From contig CAVSSP010000004.1 in the NCBI GenBank assembly GCA_963730685.1, positions 620,001 to 684,000 on the forward strand: a stretch of DNA of 64,000 nt, written 5' to 3'. A program made the translations under genes and the position numbers. Positions 45,009-54,723 of the stretch are shown piece after piece. The notes under the pieces were generated by a model. The model saw nothing but the letters and a program-made list of their open reading frames with translations. It made no database searches and was not told the origin of the DNA. Source of the stretch: Bog-756 sp963730685. Lineage in GTDB: Bacteria; Actinomycetota; Acidimicrobiia; Acidimicrobiales; RAAP-2. Position 1 is the first letter of the stretch. Every line of letters begins with the position of its first letter.

Positions 45009-46663
45009 ATGAGCGACATCGCGCCACTGAGGCCTCTCCCGGCCCTTACCCCGGAAAACCGGTTCTTCTGGGAGGCCGGCAAGGACGGAGTCCTACGATT
45101 CCAGGGATGCGATTTGTGCGGCCGCCTGCGATTTCCCATCGCTCCAATCTGCCCATACTGTCACGCCACCGAAGTGTCGATCGTCGACGTCTCGGGCGCT
45201 GCAACGGTGGTGGCGTCTACCGTGAACCACCAGCAGTGGACGCCGGCAATGGTTCCTCCATACGCAATAGCGGTCGTCGCAATTGATGAGGCGCCGGAGA
45301 TCCGTCTTACGACGAACGTGGTTTCCGTGGATCCCAGCGAGGTGCACCTCGGAATGCGAGTTCGGGTCCTGTTCGAGCACCAGGGTGACGTATGGCTGCC
45401 ACTCTTCGAACCGACAGGGGAGACGGACTGGAGCTGGGAGGTGGCTGGTCCCCCGGTGAAAGATCCCGGAGTTCCTTCCCAATCCTCACATCAGTTCGAA
45501 CACGATGCAGCGATTACCGGGATCGGAATGTCCCAGGTGGGGCGCCGTCTCATGAGGCCCCCCTCTCTTTGACGATCGAGGCGTGCAAAAGAGCATTGGA
45601 TGATGCAGGTCTTGAAATTGGAGATATAGATGGACTCTCAACGTATCCGGGGGCTACTGGGGGTGGACACTCCGAGGGTGGAACCACGGCGCTCATTGAG
45701 GCACTGCGGCTGAAGCCCGTCTGGCACAATGGTGGCGGTGAGATGCCAGGACAGATCGGTGCCGTCATCGCAGCAATGCTTGCTGTCTCGGCGGGTTTGT
45801 GCCGCCACGTGCTGTGTTTCCGAACGGTGTGGGAGGCCACCTACTCGGAGCTCATTCGCCGAGGCGATATCAAGACGGCTCCCGGAGGTCGTGCGTCTCA
45901 GATGATGGAAGGAAGGGCCCCGTTCGGGGCCATGTCGGCGGCAAACTGGATTGCCATGACGGCATCGCAGCACTTCCAGCGATACGGAACGACTCGCGAG
46001 CAGCTGGGTGCAATCGCGCTGAACGGGAGGGTGAACGCTGCACTCAATCCCAGCGCCGTCTATCGGGAGCCGTTGACGATGGACGACTACCTGGCAGCGC
46101 GGATGATCTCATCCCCCTTCGGTCTCTACGACTGCGACGTGCCCTGTGATGGGGCGATTGCAGTCGTCGTATCTGCCCGCGATACGGCAGGGGATCGACC
46201 GCACCCATCTGTGTTGATCGATGCCGTCGGGACAAAGATCGCCGATCGTGTCTCTTGGGACCAGGGCACACTCACCCACGAGCCACAGGTGTTTGGGCCG
46301 AGCCAGCACTTGTGGAGTCGAACGTCCCTCAAACAGTCAGACGTTGACGTTGCACAGCTCTACGACGGATTCACATTCAACTGTCTGACATGGATCGAAG
46401 CGTTGGGGTTCTGTGAGGTTGGAGAGGGCGGATCGTTTGTTGAGGGAGGCAGGCGTATCGCACTGGATGGCGAGCTTCCCCTGAACACGGGTGGGGGCCA
46501 GCTGTCTGCCGGGCGACTTCATGGGTTCGGTCATATCCACGAGGCGGTGGTCCAACTGCGCGGGGAGGCAGGCGATCGCCAGGTTTCGGGGGCGGAAGTT
46601 GCCATTGTCGCCACCGGTGGAGGAGTGCCGGGCGGCTGCGCGTTGCTCACAGTAGATCGATGA
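45009..46663 (+). CDS. DUF35 (Zn-ribbon OB-fold)-thiolase fusion, frameshifted
   Basis: Two frames together encode one protein of ~550 residues. Residues ~1-140 form a DUF35 domain with a Zn ribbon (C34, C37, C48, C51) and an OB fold. A linker is followed by AAITGIGMSQVGRRLMRPP, the start of an SCP-x/Ltp2-type thiolase domain, and this continues in the second frame as LSLTIEACKRALDDAGL to a normal end (GGQLSAGRLHGFG). The join is a C6 run at 45558-45563; one more C restores the frame. The thiolase domain lacks the usual HP-motif His, as Ltp2-like aldolases do. The fusion mirrors separate ChsH2/Ltp2 steroid-aldolase subunits. The frameshift is probably error or recent mutation. Confidence 0.8.
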
Positions 46664-46726
46664 CTCGCAGAGTGGGCGAGCGCCGCAACGAAACACTCGA
46701 CCTGAAGTCCAATTGAGGAGCTGTCA

Positions 46727-48184
46727 ATGAGGAACGTTGGCGAGGACCGGCTGCTGATAGACGGCAACATGGTCGAAGCGGAGGGTGGAGCCCTCTATCC
46801 AAATGTGAATCCGGCCACCGAAGAGGTCCTCGGTCTTGTTGCCGACGCCTCATTTGCCGACACCGACCGGGCGATTGCCGCCGCCCGTGAGGCGTTCGAC
46901 GAGACGAGCTGGTCGACCAACAGAGAGCTCCGACGACAATGCCTCACTCAGCTCCAATCGGCTCTGGAGTCCGAACGCGAGGTCCTTCGCCAGGAACTGA
47001 TCGCCGAAGTCGGCACTCCTCTGCTCATGACGTACGGCCCGCAGTTGGATATGCCGCTTGCCGACGCGGTGAAGTCGCCCATCGAACTGATGATGTCGTT
47101 CGAATGGGAGCGTCCACTCAGTCCCAACGGCGAGGGAATGAGTGCGAGCAAACGGCTTGTCGTCAAAGAGCCGAGTGGGGTAGTCGGAGCCATTGTGCCA
47201 TGGAACTTTCCACTGGAGATAGCACTGCACAAGCTTGCTCAGGCGTTAGCTACCGGCAACACCGTGGTTTTGAAGGCGGCGCCTGATACGCCGTGGAATG
47301 CCGCTCACCTCGGTCGGCTCGTCGCCGAGCATACTGATATTCCAGCGGGCGTCGTTAATGTCATCACCTCGTCATCTCACGAGCGCGGTCAACAGCTCGT
47401 AACGGACAGGCGTGTGGATCTAATCTCGTTCACCGGATCTACCGCCACTGGTAAGCGGATCATGGAGCTGGGATCTCAGACCCTGAAGCGGCTCTTTCTG
47501 GAGCTCGGGGGAAAGTCCGCCCACATCGTCCTCGACGACGCTGACTTTCAGAGTGCACTGGCAGGAACGATCTACGCATGCGTCAATGCTGGACAAGGAT
47601 GCGCAATTCCAACCCGCCTTCTGCTTCCCCGGTCGAGATACGAGGAAGGGATGGAAATCGTCGAAGGCAACTTCAAAGGCATCAAGTACGGCGATCCGAA
47701 CGACCCAGAGGTGCTCGCAGGACCGCTCATTAGTGCGCGTCAGCAGCGCCGGGTGCTCGACTATATCGAGACCGGTGTATCTGAAGGTGCTCGCCTAGTT
47801 CTCGGTGGTGACAGCGGTGGATTTGAGCGGGGCTACTTCGTGGCGCCGACCCTGTTCGCCGATGTGGACAACTCGATGACGATCGCACAGGAGGAGATAT
47901 TCGGTCCGGTGCTCGTGGTCATTCCTTTCGACGACGACGACGACGCAGTGAGGATCGCTAATGATTCAATCTACGGACTTTCGGGGGCAGTGACCTCGGA
48001 ATCACTAGATCGAGGTCTTGCCGTTGCTCGGCGTATCCGAACTGGAACCATTGGCGTGAACGGGGGGAATTGGTACGCAGCCGACTCGCCGTTCGGTGGC
48101 TACAAATCAAGTGGAGTCGGCCGGCAGGGCGGACTTGAGGGGATGGAGCAGTACCTGGAGACCAAAACGATCGCCTTCCCGTAG
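46727..48184 (+). CDS. Aldehyde dehydrogenase (NAD(P)-dependent)
   Basis: A 485-residue aldehyde dehydrogenase. The oxyanion Asn is N160 in PWNFPLE, the general base is E259 in LELGGKS and the nucleophile is C292 in GQGCAIPTR; the NAD fold loop is FTGSTATG. The end SPFGGYKSSGVGRQGGLEGMEQYLETKT is typical. A TGAGGAG site precedes ATG 46727. It lies 63 bases after the DUF35-thiolase gene, and would suit oxidation of the aldehyde released by an aldolase step. Confidence 0.93.
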   Translation: MRNVGEDRLLIDGNMVEAEGGALYPNVNPATEEVLGLVADASFADTDRAIAAAREAFDETSWSTNRELRRQCLTQLQSALESEREVLRQELIAEVGTPLLMTYGPQLDMPLADAVKSPIELMMSFEWERPLSPNGEGMSASKRLVVKEPSGVVGAIVPWNFPLEIALHKLAQALATGNTVVLKAAPDTPWNAAHLGRLVAEHTDIPAGVVNVITSSSHERGQQLVTDRRVDLISFTGSTATGKRIMELGSQTLKRLFLELGGKSAHIVLDDADFQSALAGTIYACVNAGQGCAIPTRLLLPRSRYEEGMEIVEGNFKGIKYGDPNDPEVLAGPLISARQQRRVLDYIETGVSEGARLVLGGDSGGFERGYFVAPTLFADVDNSMTIAQEEIFGPVLVVIPFDDDDDAVRIANDSIYGLSGAVTSESLDRGLAVARRIRTGTIGVNGGNWYAADSPFGGYKSSGVGRQGGLEGMEQYLETKTIAFP

Positions 48185-48310
48185 GACCCGACCGCCGGAC
48201 TTGTGGGAAAAGTGTAGCTTTCCATATACTAAAGTCTCATATCCGCACCCGATTGGCTGATGGATGCACGGATCGAAATGGCGACGTTGTCCGAGGGGGA
48301 AGAAGGTCAA

Positions 48311-48616
48311 ATGCAAGTGAAATCGGGGTCGCGGTGGCGTAGCGCGGTCAGCGAAACCGAGGTGGTTGTGGTCCGATCTCCGGCTCGGGAGCTCGATCTC
48401 ACCTGTTGTGCGGAGTTGATGCTGGAAATAGATGCATCCGCCGCTCGGGTGCCCGATGGCAAAGCAAGCGGTGATCCGGTCCTCATTGGGAAGCGGTACT
48501 CCGACGAGTACTCCGGCACCGAGGTGCTGTGTACCAAAGGCGGTGCTGGTCCACTCGCCTGCGACGGTCACCCGATGGAGATCAAGGCGCCGAAGCCGCT
48601 TCCGTCGTCGGACTGA
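48311..48616 (+). CDS. Small conserved Cys-containing protein of unknown function
   Basis: A 101-residue protein (ATG 48311 with AAGG upstream; ATG 48260 would add 17 residues). It begins QVKSGSRWRSAVSETEVVVVR and contains TCCAEL, then GKRYSDEYSGTEVLCTKGG, ending APKPLPSSD. Paired cysteines could bind metal. Similar small proteins occur next to acyl-CoA ligases in other actinobacteria, as I recall them; function is not known. It ends six bases before the ligase start, which implies translational coupling. The role could be a ligase accessory or carrier; nothing in the sequence proves this. Confidence 0.7.
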   Translation: MQVKSGSRWRSAVSETEVVVVRSPARELDLTCCAELMLEIDASAARVPDGKASGDPVLIGKRYSDEYSGTEVLCTKGGAGPLACDGHPMEIKAPKPLPSSD

Positions 48617-48622
48617 CAATCG

Positions 48623-50113
48623 ATGAACACTCTCCTGTTGCTCGAGATGGCGATTGCCAGCGATCCTGATCGCTGCGCGTTTCAACAGGGTAGTGACCGA
48701 GTGTCAACGAGCGAAGTCCGCTCCAGGTCGTTGGCCGCGGCTCAGAAGGTCAAGTCGATGGGTGCGCAGCACGTCGCGTATATCGGTTCTAATGGACTTG
48801 CATTCCCGATCACTCTTTTCGCCGCCGCCGCAGCCAACGTGCCGTTCCTTCCGCTGAACTACCGATTGTCAGACGAACGCCGAGGGCAACTACTTGCCCG
48901 TCACCCGAATACGTTGGTGGTTGCTGATGAATCACAAGTTGACGGAATTAGGGCGTCCGGCTTCGCGGCTATCAGCGGATCGCAGTTCATTCAGATAGAT
49001 AACGACAGCCTTGACGGGAACGCTCAACCAGATCCGGATGATATTGCCGTCCTCCTGTACACGAGTGGCACAACTGCAGAACCAAAGGCGGTCGTATTGC
49101 GTCACCGCCACCTTGGGGCCTATGTGTTCGGAACGGTAGAACTTGCGTCCGCTGCAGCTGACGAAGTTGCACTGGTCGCCGTTCCGCCCTATCACATTGC
49201 AGGAGTGGCCCACGCCTTAACCAACCTCTTTGCCGGGCGTCGAGTCGTGTACGAAGAAAGCTTTGAGGCCCAAGAGTGGTTGGAGATCGCACGCGACGAA
49301 CGAATAACACATGCAATGGTCGTGCCAACCATGCTCGCTCGAATCGTCGACGCCTTGGCCGAAACCGGTGGTCTCGCACCGACGAGCTTGCGTTCGTTGG
49401 TGTACGGCGGGGCCAAGATGCCTCCGGGCGTTCTTGAAAAGGCTCTCAGGCTTTTCCCGGGCGTGGCATTTGTCAACGCCTATGGGTTGACCGAAACGTC
49501 TTCGACGATTGCGATCCTCGGCCCAGAGGACCATCGCCGCGCACTCGACGGCACGGATCCGGACTCCAGTCTGCTGCTTCAGTCGGTCGGACGAGTCGTA
49601 CCTGGGGTCGAGATCGAGATCAGGGACCAGGCTGGAGCAGTCCTGCCGGCCGGAGCATCAGGCGAGATCTTCGTGAGAGGTGAGCAGGTTTCCGGCGAGT
49701 ATCTCGGACAGGGGTCAACCCTCATTGAATCGGGGTGGTACGCAACCCGCGATTCCGGACATCTCGATATCAACGGGTACCTGTTTGTGGAAGGTCGCTC
49801 CGACGACACCATCATACGGGGTGGCGAGAACATCGCCCCTGCTGAGATCGAGCAGGTGCTAGCGGACCACCCGGACGTAAGAGACTGCGTGGTGTTAGGG
49901 GTTCCCGACGACGAATGGGGAGAGCGAATCCTCGCGGTGGTTGTTCTCGCCAGGGGTGCCGATCGTCGACCCGAAGATCTGCGCTCGTGGGTTCGGAGTC
50001 GACTCCGAGGCTCCCGGACTCCCGACTACATCGAATACTGCGAATCACTCCCTTATACAGAGACTGGCAAGGTGCTGCGTCGCACCCTGCGTGACCGGTT
50101 CGAGGTGCGATGA
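48623..50113 (+). CDS. Acyl-CoA synthetase (AMP-binding)
   Basis: A 496-residue ANL ligase. The phosphate loop is LLYTSGTTAEPKA, the A5 motif is NAYGLTETSST, the hinge is GRSDDTIIRGGENIAPAEIE and the catalytic lysine is in YTETGKVLRR. The start lies six bases after the small Cys protein gene. A P450 follows by ~140 bases. It is shorter than the ligase at 17047 but of the same family; the three ligases in the window differ enough to have separate substrates. Confidence 0.92.
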   Translation: MNTLLLLEMAIASDPDRCAFQQGSDRVSTSEVRSRSLAAAQKVKSMGAQHVAYIGSNGLAFPITLFAAAAANVPFLPLNYRLSDERRGQLLARHPNTLVVADESQVDGIRASGFAAISGSQFIQIDNDSLDGNAQPDPDDIAVLLYTSGTTAEPKAVVLRHRHLGAYVFGTVELASAAADEVALVAVPPYHIAGVAHALTNLFAGRRVVYEESFEAQEWLEIARDERITHAMVVPTMLARIVDALAETGGLAPTSLRSLVYGGAKMPPGVLEKALRLFPGVAFVNAYGLTETSSTIAILGPEDHRRALDGTDPDSSLLLQSVGRVVPGVEIEIRDQAGAVLPAGASGEIFVRGEQVSGEYLGQGSTLIESGWYATRDSGHLDINGYLFVEGRSDDTIIRGGENIAPAEIEQVLADHPDVRDCVVLGVPDDEWGERILAVVVLARGADRRPEDLRSWVRSRLRGSRTPDYIEYCESLPYTETGKVLRRTLRDRFEVR

Positions 50114-50252
50114 GTGTCCCCGTCATCGGATCAGACATCCTCGTCGTCCTCATTCAGCCACGGTCAGGAGGACCCGACCGTAGGAGAAGGGATTCGTCCG
50201 TTTCGGCAATGCCAACTGATGGTTGCACTGGTCAATTGATAAGGGGGCACCT

Positions 50253-51452
50253 GTGGTGAGCGCACTTCTGGAGTTCGACCCGTTCTCGGCCACGTTCTTC
50301 GATGATCCGTATGAGACGTATGCCAGATTGAGAGATGAGGCACCTGTCTATTTCAATGAGCAGTATGGGTTCTATGCTGTGTCTCGACATGCCGATGTGG
50401 TTGCCGCCCACGGTGATGCAGCCCGGCTGGTCAGCTCCTATGGGGTGACGCTCGAGCTCCTCATGATGAAGCGACCGATGACGATGAACATGATGATCGT
50501 CATGGACCCGCCGAAGCACACCCGCCAGAGGAAACTGGTGAGCCAGGCCTTCAGCCGGCGTGCCATCGGTAGTCTCGAGCCACTGGTCGCCGAGGTTATC
50601 GCTGACTATTTGAACCGACTGATGGACCGTAGGGACTTTGACGTCGTAGGTGAGTTCGCAGCGCTCTTTCCTGTAGAGGTGATCTCGGCCATCTTGGGAG
50701 TACCTGAAGGAGAGCGCCAGCAGGTTCGCCACTGGGTGGACGCGCTACTCCACCGCGAGGAGGGTAATCCGAATACCACCCAGGAAGGAATGGAGGCCTC
50801 CCTCTTCATGGCCGAGTACTTCCTTGACCTGGCGCGGGCGAAGAGGCTCGATCCGGACGATCTGCTGATCAGCAAGCTGATCCAAGTGGTACTAGAGGAT
50901 GACGAGGGAAATCCGCAACGACTTTCCGATGATGATGTTGCCGCATTCTCGGTCCTTATCGCGGGAGCGGGAAGCGAGACGGTCACAAAATTGATCGGAA
51001 GCGGCATCGTCCTTTTCGACGAGCATCCTGCGCAATGGGACCTTGTACTGTCGGACGAGGATGCCATTCCGTCCGCGGTCGAGGAGATCCTGCGGATGCG
51101 TCCGCCCTCGCAGTACCAGGGTCGATATTCACTCGAGCCGGTAATCTTCGACGGGGGGACGATCCCTGCAGAAGTTCCCGTGCTCTTGTTGACCGGCTCT
51201 GCGACGCGAGACCCCCGGGTCTATCAGCGGCCCGATGAATTCGATATCGGTCGACCGGGTCGGACGACCATTGCATTCGGTTACGGGGTACATGGATGCC
51301 TGGGAGCGTGGTTGGCTCGACTCGAGAGTCGGCTTGCGTTGGAAGGTATCCGTGCACGGTGGCCGAGGCTGTCAGTCGAGCGTGACGGACTCGAACGGGT
51401 CAATATGTCCAATGTGGCCGGCTACTCGAGAGTACCGGTTTCCGTTCGATAA
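50253..51452 (+). CDS. Cytochrome P450
   Basis: A 399-residue soluble P450. Heme loop FGYGVHGCLGAWLARLE with Cys ligand at 349, I-helix LIAGAGSETVTKLIGS, ExxR in EEILRMRPPS. A Met-rich stretch (MMKRPMTMNMMIVMDPPKH) lies in the B-C region, near where substrates enter. GTG 50253 and GTG 50256 are adjacent starts after GGGGG. It converges with an enoyl-CoA hydratase. No redox partner gene is adjacent. Confidence 0.92.
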   Translation: MVSALLEFDPFSATFFDDPYETYARLRDEAPVYFNEQYGFYAVSRHADVVAAHGDAARLVSSYGVTLELLMMKRPMTMNMMIVMDPPKHTRQRKLVSQAFSRRAIGSLEPLVAEVIADYLNRLMDRRDFDVVGEFAALFPVEVISAILGVPEGERQQVRHWVDALLHREEGNPNTTQEGMEASLFMAEYFLDLARAKRLDPDDLLISKLIQVVLEDDEGNPQRLSDDDVAAFSVLIAGAGSETVTKLIGSGIVLFDEHPAQWDLVLSDEDAIPSAVEEILRMRPPSQYQGRYSLEPVIFDGGTIPAEVPVLLLTGSATRDPRVYQRPDEFDIGRPGRTTIAFGYGVHGCLGAWLARLESRLALEGIRARWPRLSVERDGLERVNMSNVAGYSRVPVSVR

Positions 51453-51463
51453 CGACCAAGTTG

Positions 51464-51479
51464 GAGAGACGCTCGTCTC
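51464..51479. terminator. Weak bidirectional hairpin between convergent genes
   Basis: GAGAC-GCTC-GTCTC forms a 5-bp hairpin between the convergent P450 and crotonase genes. There is no T tract. A shared terminator is possible but weakly supported. Confidence 0.3.
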
Positions 51480-51488
51480 AGTCGGAGG

Positions 51489-52310
51489 CTACTGCTTTCC
51501 GCGGGCCTTCATCAGCTCAAGGTTCGCCAACACCGTGGTCTTCCCATCGGTCTCCGCAATGGCGCGGGCATGGCCAAGATGATGAATGTCGAAATTCGTT
51601 GCGATCGAATGAGAGAATCCCATCGCATCAACAGCATTGTTGATTGCCCGCTTCGTGAGCCGCACAGCCCATGGGTCCATTGCTGCAATTTGCGCCGCTA
51701 GTTCCATCGTTCGCTCGGTGAGCGAGACCAATGGGACCACCTCGTTGACCATTCCGCACTCTCGTGCCTGTTCTGCTGAGAGGGTAGAGGCTGTGAAGAG
51801 CAGTTGCTTTGCTCGACGTGGACCGAATTCCCACGGGTGTGCAAAATACTCGACACCCGGCATGCCCATGAGCCCGACGGGGTCCGAGAACTGGGCATTG
51901 TCTGAGGCAATGATCAGATCGCAGGGCCAACACAGCATGAGGCCGGCTGCGATGCACTTTCCTTGCACTGCTGCGATCGAGGGTTTGACCAGATCACGCC
52001 AGCGCCTTGCATAGCGGAGATAGCCGCGCTCCTCCCAGTCATAGTAGGTGTCGATTTGGAGCTTCCCCCCAACTCGCTGCGGTCCGAGAGAGGGATCCCC
52101 TTTACCGGACATGTCGTGGCCCGCAGAAAAGTGCTTGCCCTCACTTCGCATGACGACCACCCTGACGTCCGGGTCGGAATCAGATTCGCCCCAGGCCTCA
52201 TCGAGCTGTTTGAGCGCTTCCGCGTTCTGGGCGTTTGCCACTTCGGGCCTATTGAGTGTGATGACAGCGATGCCATCGGCCACGTCATAGCGGACATTCG
52301 ATTCGGCCAC
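51489..52310 (-). CDS. Enoyl-CoA hydratase family protein
   Basis: A 273-residue crotonase. Oxyanion motifs are KHFSAGHDMS and GKCIAAGLMLCWPCDLI; a DPVGLMGMPGVEYFAHPWEFG region follows, different from standard hydratases, and the active-site Glu pair is not both present. GTG 52310 has a GGGGG site upstream; longer starts at 52346 or 52412 are possible. Close relatives are annotated as enoyl-CoA hydratases of unclear substrate. It converges with the P450 at 50253. Confidence 0.85.
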   Translation of the reverse strand: MAESNVRYDVADGIAVITLNRPEVANAQNAEALKQLDEAWGESDSDPDVRVVVMRSEGKHFSAGHDMSGKGDPSLGPQRVGGKLQIDTYYDWEERGYLRYARRWRDLVKPSIAAVQGKCIAAGLMLCWPCDLIIASDNAQFSDPVGLMGMPGVEYFAHPWEFGPRRAKQLLFTASTLSAEQARECGMVNEVVPLVSLTERTMELAAQIAAMDPWAVRLTKRAINNAVDAMGFSHSIATNFDIHHLGHARAIAETDGKTTVLANLELMKARGKQ

Positions 52311-52486
52311 GGTGCCGTCCCCCTTTTTGGATCCCAGGTCCCACTGCATCTGCTCGACGATCACGATCCGCGGTAGCGAGCGGTAGCGAATTGCGGCAGG
52401 ATGGAGAAACATGCCTTTACTCTAAAAAGAACGGTACTTTAGTAGGTAGTCGTTGTAAAGCCGAGCAGGCCCGTCGAGGCCCTCAG

Positions 52487-53301
52487 CTACGAGCGCCTGC
52501 CGTACCTCGGAGTCCTGTTCTCCCTCAACGCCTCTTTGGCCTCATCAAAGTCGGACGTTGAAGCGCACAGTGCTTGTGTTCGGTTCTCCAACTCGATCGC
52601 ACTTGAGAGGCTCGGTTGATCAAGCGATGCCCACATCGTCTGCTTGGTCATCCTGAGCCCAAACGGAGAATTGGCGGCGATGATCTGACTGGCGATCTCG
52701 GATGCTCGTTGCATCAGTTCCTGATCGGGGACCACTTCGAGGACGAGACCCATCTCGGCGGCCTCGACCGCATCGACCGTCCGCCCCGTGAGCATCAGCT
52801 CATGCGCCCTCGCAGCACCCACCACCGCGGGAGCAGCCAAGAGGCTCCCATTTCACAAGCTGACACACCGAGGCGGGGAAACCCGATATTGAACCGGGCC
52901 GAAGCTCCCGCCAACCGGATGTCGCTGCCAAGCACAAGCGAAAGACCTCCCCCAACCGCCGCCCCTCTGACCGCAGCGATGATGGGCTGGTGAACGGCCC
53001 GCAATTCAATCATCAGCTGGGAAAGGTCCTCGAGGATAGCTAGCACAGAGGCCGGGCCCTCCGGCTCGATCAGGCCCGGGGTCTCGCCGTAACCGCCCTT
53101 GTCCATACCGGCACAGAATGCCCTGCCCTCCCCAGAGAGCACGACAATCAGACATGATCTGTCCGAGGCCAACCCCCGTAGAGCGGAACGCAACTCACTG
53201 ACCAACGTCGCATTCAGCGCGTTCAGGACAGAGGGGCGATCCAAGACGAGGTTGGTGATTGGCCCATCGGATTCGATTCTGAGGGTTCGTGTGGAATTCA
53301 T
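52487..53301 (-). CDS. Enoyl-CoA hydratase/isomerase, frameshifted
   Basis: A crotonase split into two frames. The N-terminal part (from ATG 53301) has GEGRAFCAGMDKGG and RGAAVGGGLSLVLGSDIRLA, then FPRLGVSACEMGASWLLPR. The C-terminal part continues as VVGAARAHELMLTGRTVDAVEA to a normal end. The join lies near 52817-52830; one missing G in the coding strand accounts for the shift. Restored length is ~271 residues. As written, only a truncated N-terminal protein would form. The usual catalytic Glu at the second site appears in the ACEMGAS segment, fitting hydratase or isomerase activity if intact. Confidence 0.8.
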
Positions 53302-53474
53302 CAAGGTCTCTTACCTCGCAGGCGAGCGGGTGCATCGCCGAGGATCGCTAGTAGTATCCTCATTTCTGAAAACATAATATGCGGAAAGCGTTCTATCATG
53401 TTCTCGCGATTGAGACTCAGGTGAGTTCAGGTGGCGCCGCATGGATTCGTCGGAGCCGACATTGAACTTCGGTG

Positions 53475-54647
53475 ATGCGGGATCGAAAGGCTGACGTGGA
53501 GCGAACAATTTTTGAGACCGAACACGAGTTGTTCCGCAGTGCGTTCCGCACGTTCCTCGTGCGTGAGGCGATGCCTCACTGGGAGGGTTGGGAGTCGTCA
53601 GGTCGAATCGATCGATCGTTCTACGAGCAAGCAGGTCGAGGTGGTTTCTTGGGCATGGCGGCACCCGAGGAGGTGGGCGGCGGTGGTCTCGAAGACTTTC
53701 GGTTCAATGCTGTGATCGTCGAGGAATGCCAGCGACTTGGTTTGGCCTCAGTGTGCGCAAGTCTGGCCCTCCACAATGATGTGTGCTTGCCGTATTTTCT
53801 CAAACTCGCGAACGCTGAACAGCGCGAGCGCTGGCTCCCTGGTATATGCGCGGGGACGTCGGTTACGGCCATCGCTATGACCGAACCGGGCACAGGGTCG
53901 GACCTTGCGGGCATCGCAACAACAGCGAAACTCGACGGAGATCAGTACGTGGTTAGCGGTGCGAAGACCTTCATCACCAGTGGAATTAATGCGGACCTGG
54001 TCATTGTGGTGGTGAGAACAGACCCGTCAGACAGACATGGTGGTCTTTCGCTTCTCGTCGTCGAACGAGGTGCGCCCGGATTCGAACGAGGCCGAAATCT
54101 CGACAAACTGGGCTTGCACGGCCAAGACACGGCCGAATTGTTCTTCAACGATGTCCACGTTCCAGTGTCAAATCGATTGGGCGCCGAGGGGGCCGGGTTT
54201 CGATCGCTGGCCGGCAACCTGGCACAGGAGCGGCTGTCTCTTGGAATTACTGCGGTTGCTGCTGCCGAGACTGCGCTGAATTCCACACTGAGATACGTCA
54301 AGGAGCGCCGGGCATTCGGGAAGCCCCTATCCGCATTTCAGAACACTCGGTTCGTTCTCGCAGACTGCGCTACTGAAGTCGCACTGGGGCGGGCCTTCGT
54401 TGATCGGTGCATCGAAACCCACTTACAGGGCGAGCTGAAAGCTGAGGATGCAGCGATGGCCAAGTGGTGGTGTACGGAGATGCAGATGCGGGTCGTGAGC
54501 GCATGCCTTCAACTGCATGGAGGGTATGGATATATGACAGAGAGCCCTATTGCCCGGGCCTTCGCAGACGCCCGCGTGGCGACGATCTTTGGTGGCACCA
54601 CGGAGATCATGAAGGAGATCATCGGCCGGTCTCTGTGTTCGGGTTGA
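53475..54647 (+). CDS. Acyl-CoA dehydrogenase
   Basis: A 390-residue acyl-CoA dehydrogenase of the long-chain/FadE type. Motifs: AIAMTEPGTGSDLAGIATTA, FGKPLSAFQNTRFVLAD, QLHGGYGYMTESPIARAFAD and the end IFGGTTEIMKEIIGRSL. It is a complete homotetramer-type enzyme, unlike the paired ones elsewhere in the window. ATG 53475 or GTG 53472 can start it. MmsA follows by 76 bases on the same strand, suggesting a branched-chain route. Confidence 0.93.
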   Translation: MRDRKADVERTIFETEHELFRSAFRTFLVREAMPHWEGWESSGRIDRSFYEQAGRGGFLGMAAPEEVGGGGLEDFRFNAVIVEECQRLGLASVCASLALHNDVCLPYFLKLANAEQRERWLPGICAGTSVTAIAMTEPGTGSDLAGIATTAKLDGDQYVVSGAKTFITSGINADLVIVVVRTDPSDRHGGLSLLVVERGAPGFERGRNLDKLGLHGQDTAELFFNDVHVPVSNRLGAEGAGFRSLAGNLAQERLSLGITAVAAAETALNSTLRYVKERRAFGKPLSAFQNTRFVLADCATEVALGRAFVDRCIETHLQGELKAEDAAMAKWWCTEMQMRVVSACLQLHGGYGYMTESPIARAFADARVATIFGGTTEIMKEIIGRSLCSG

Positions 54648-54723
54648 GAAGCCTGAGCTGCGCCATGGTTCCTTGTATTCGATAGTCAGTCAGTAGGTTC
54701 GCAATAGATGCAGAGGAGTTCGG

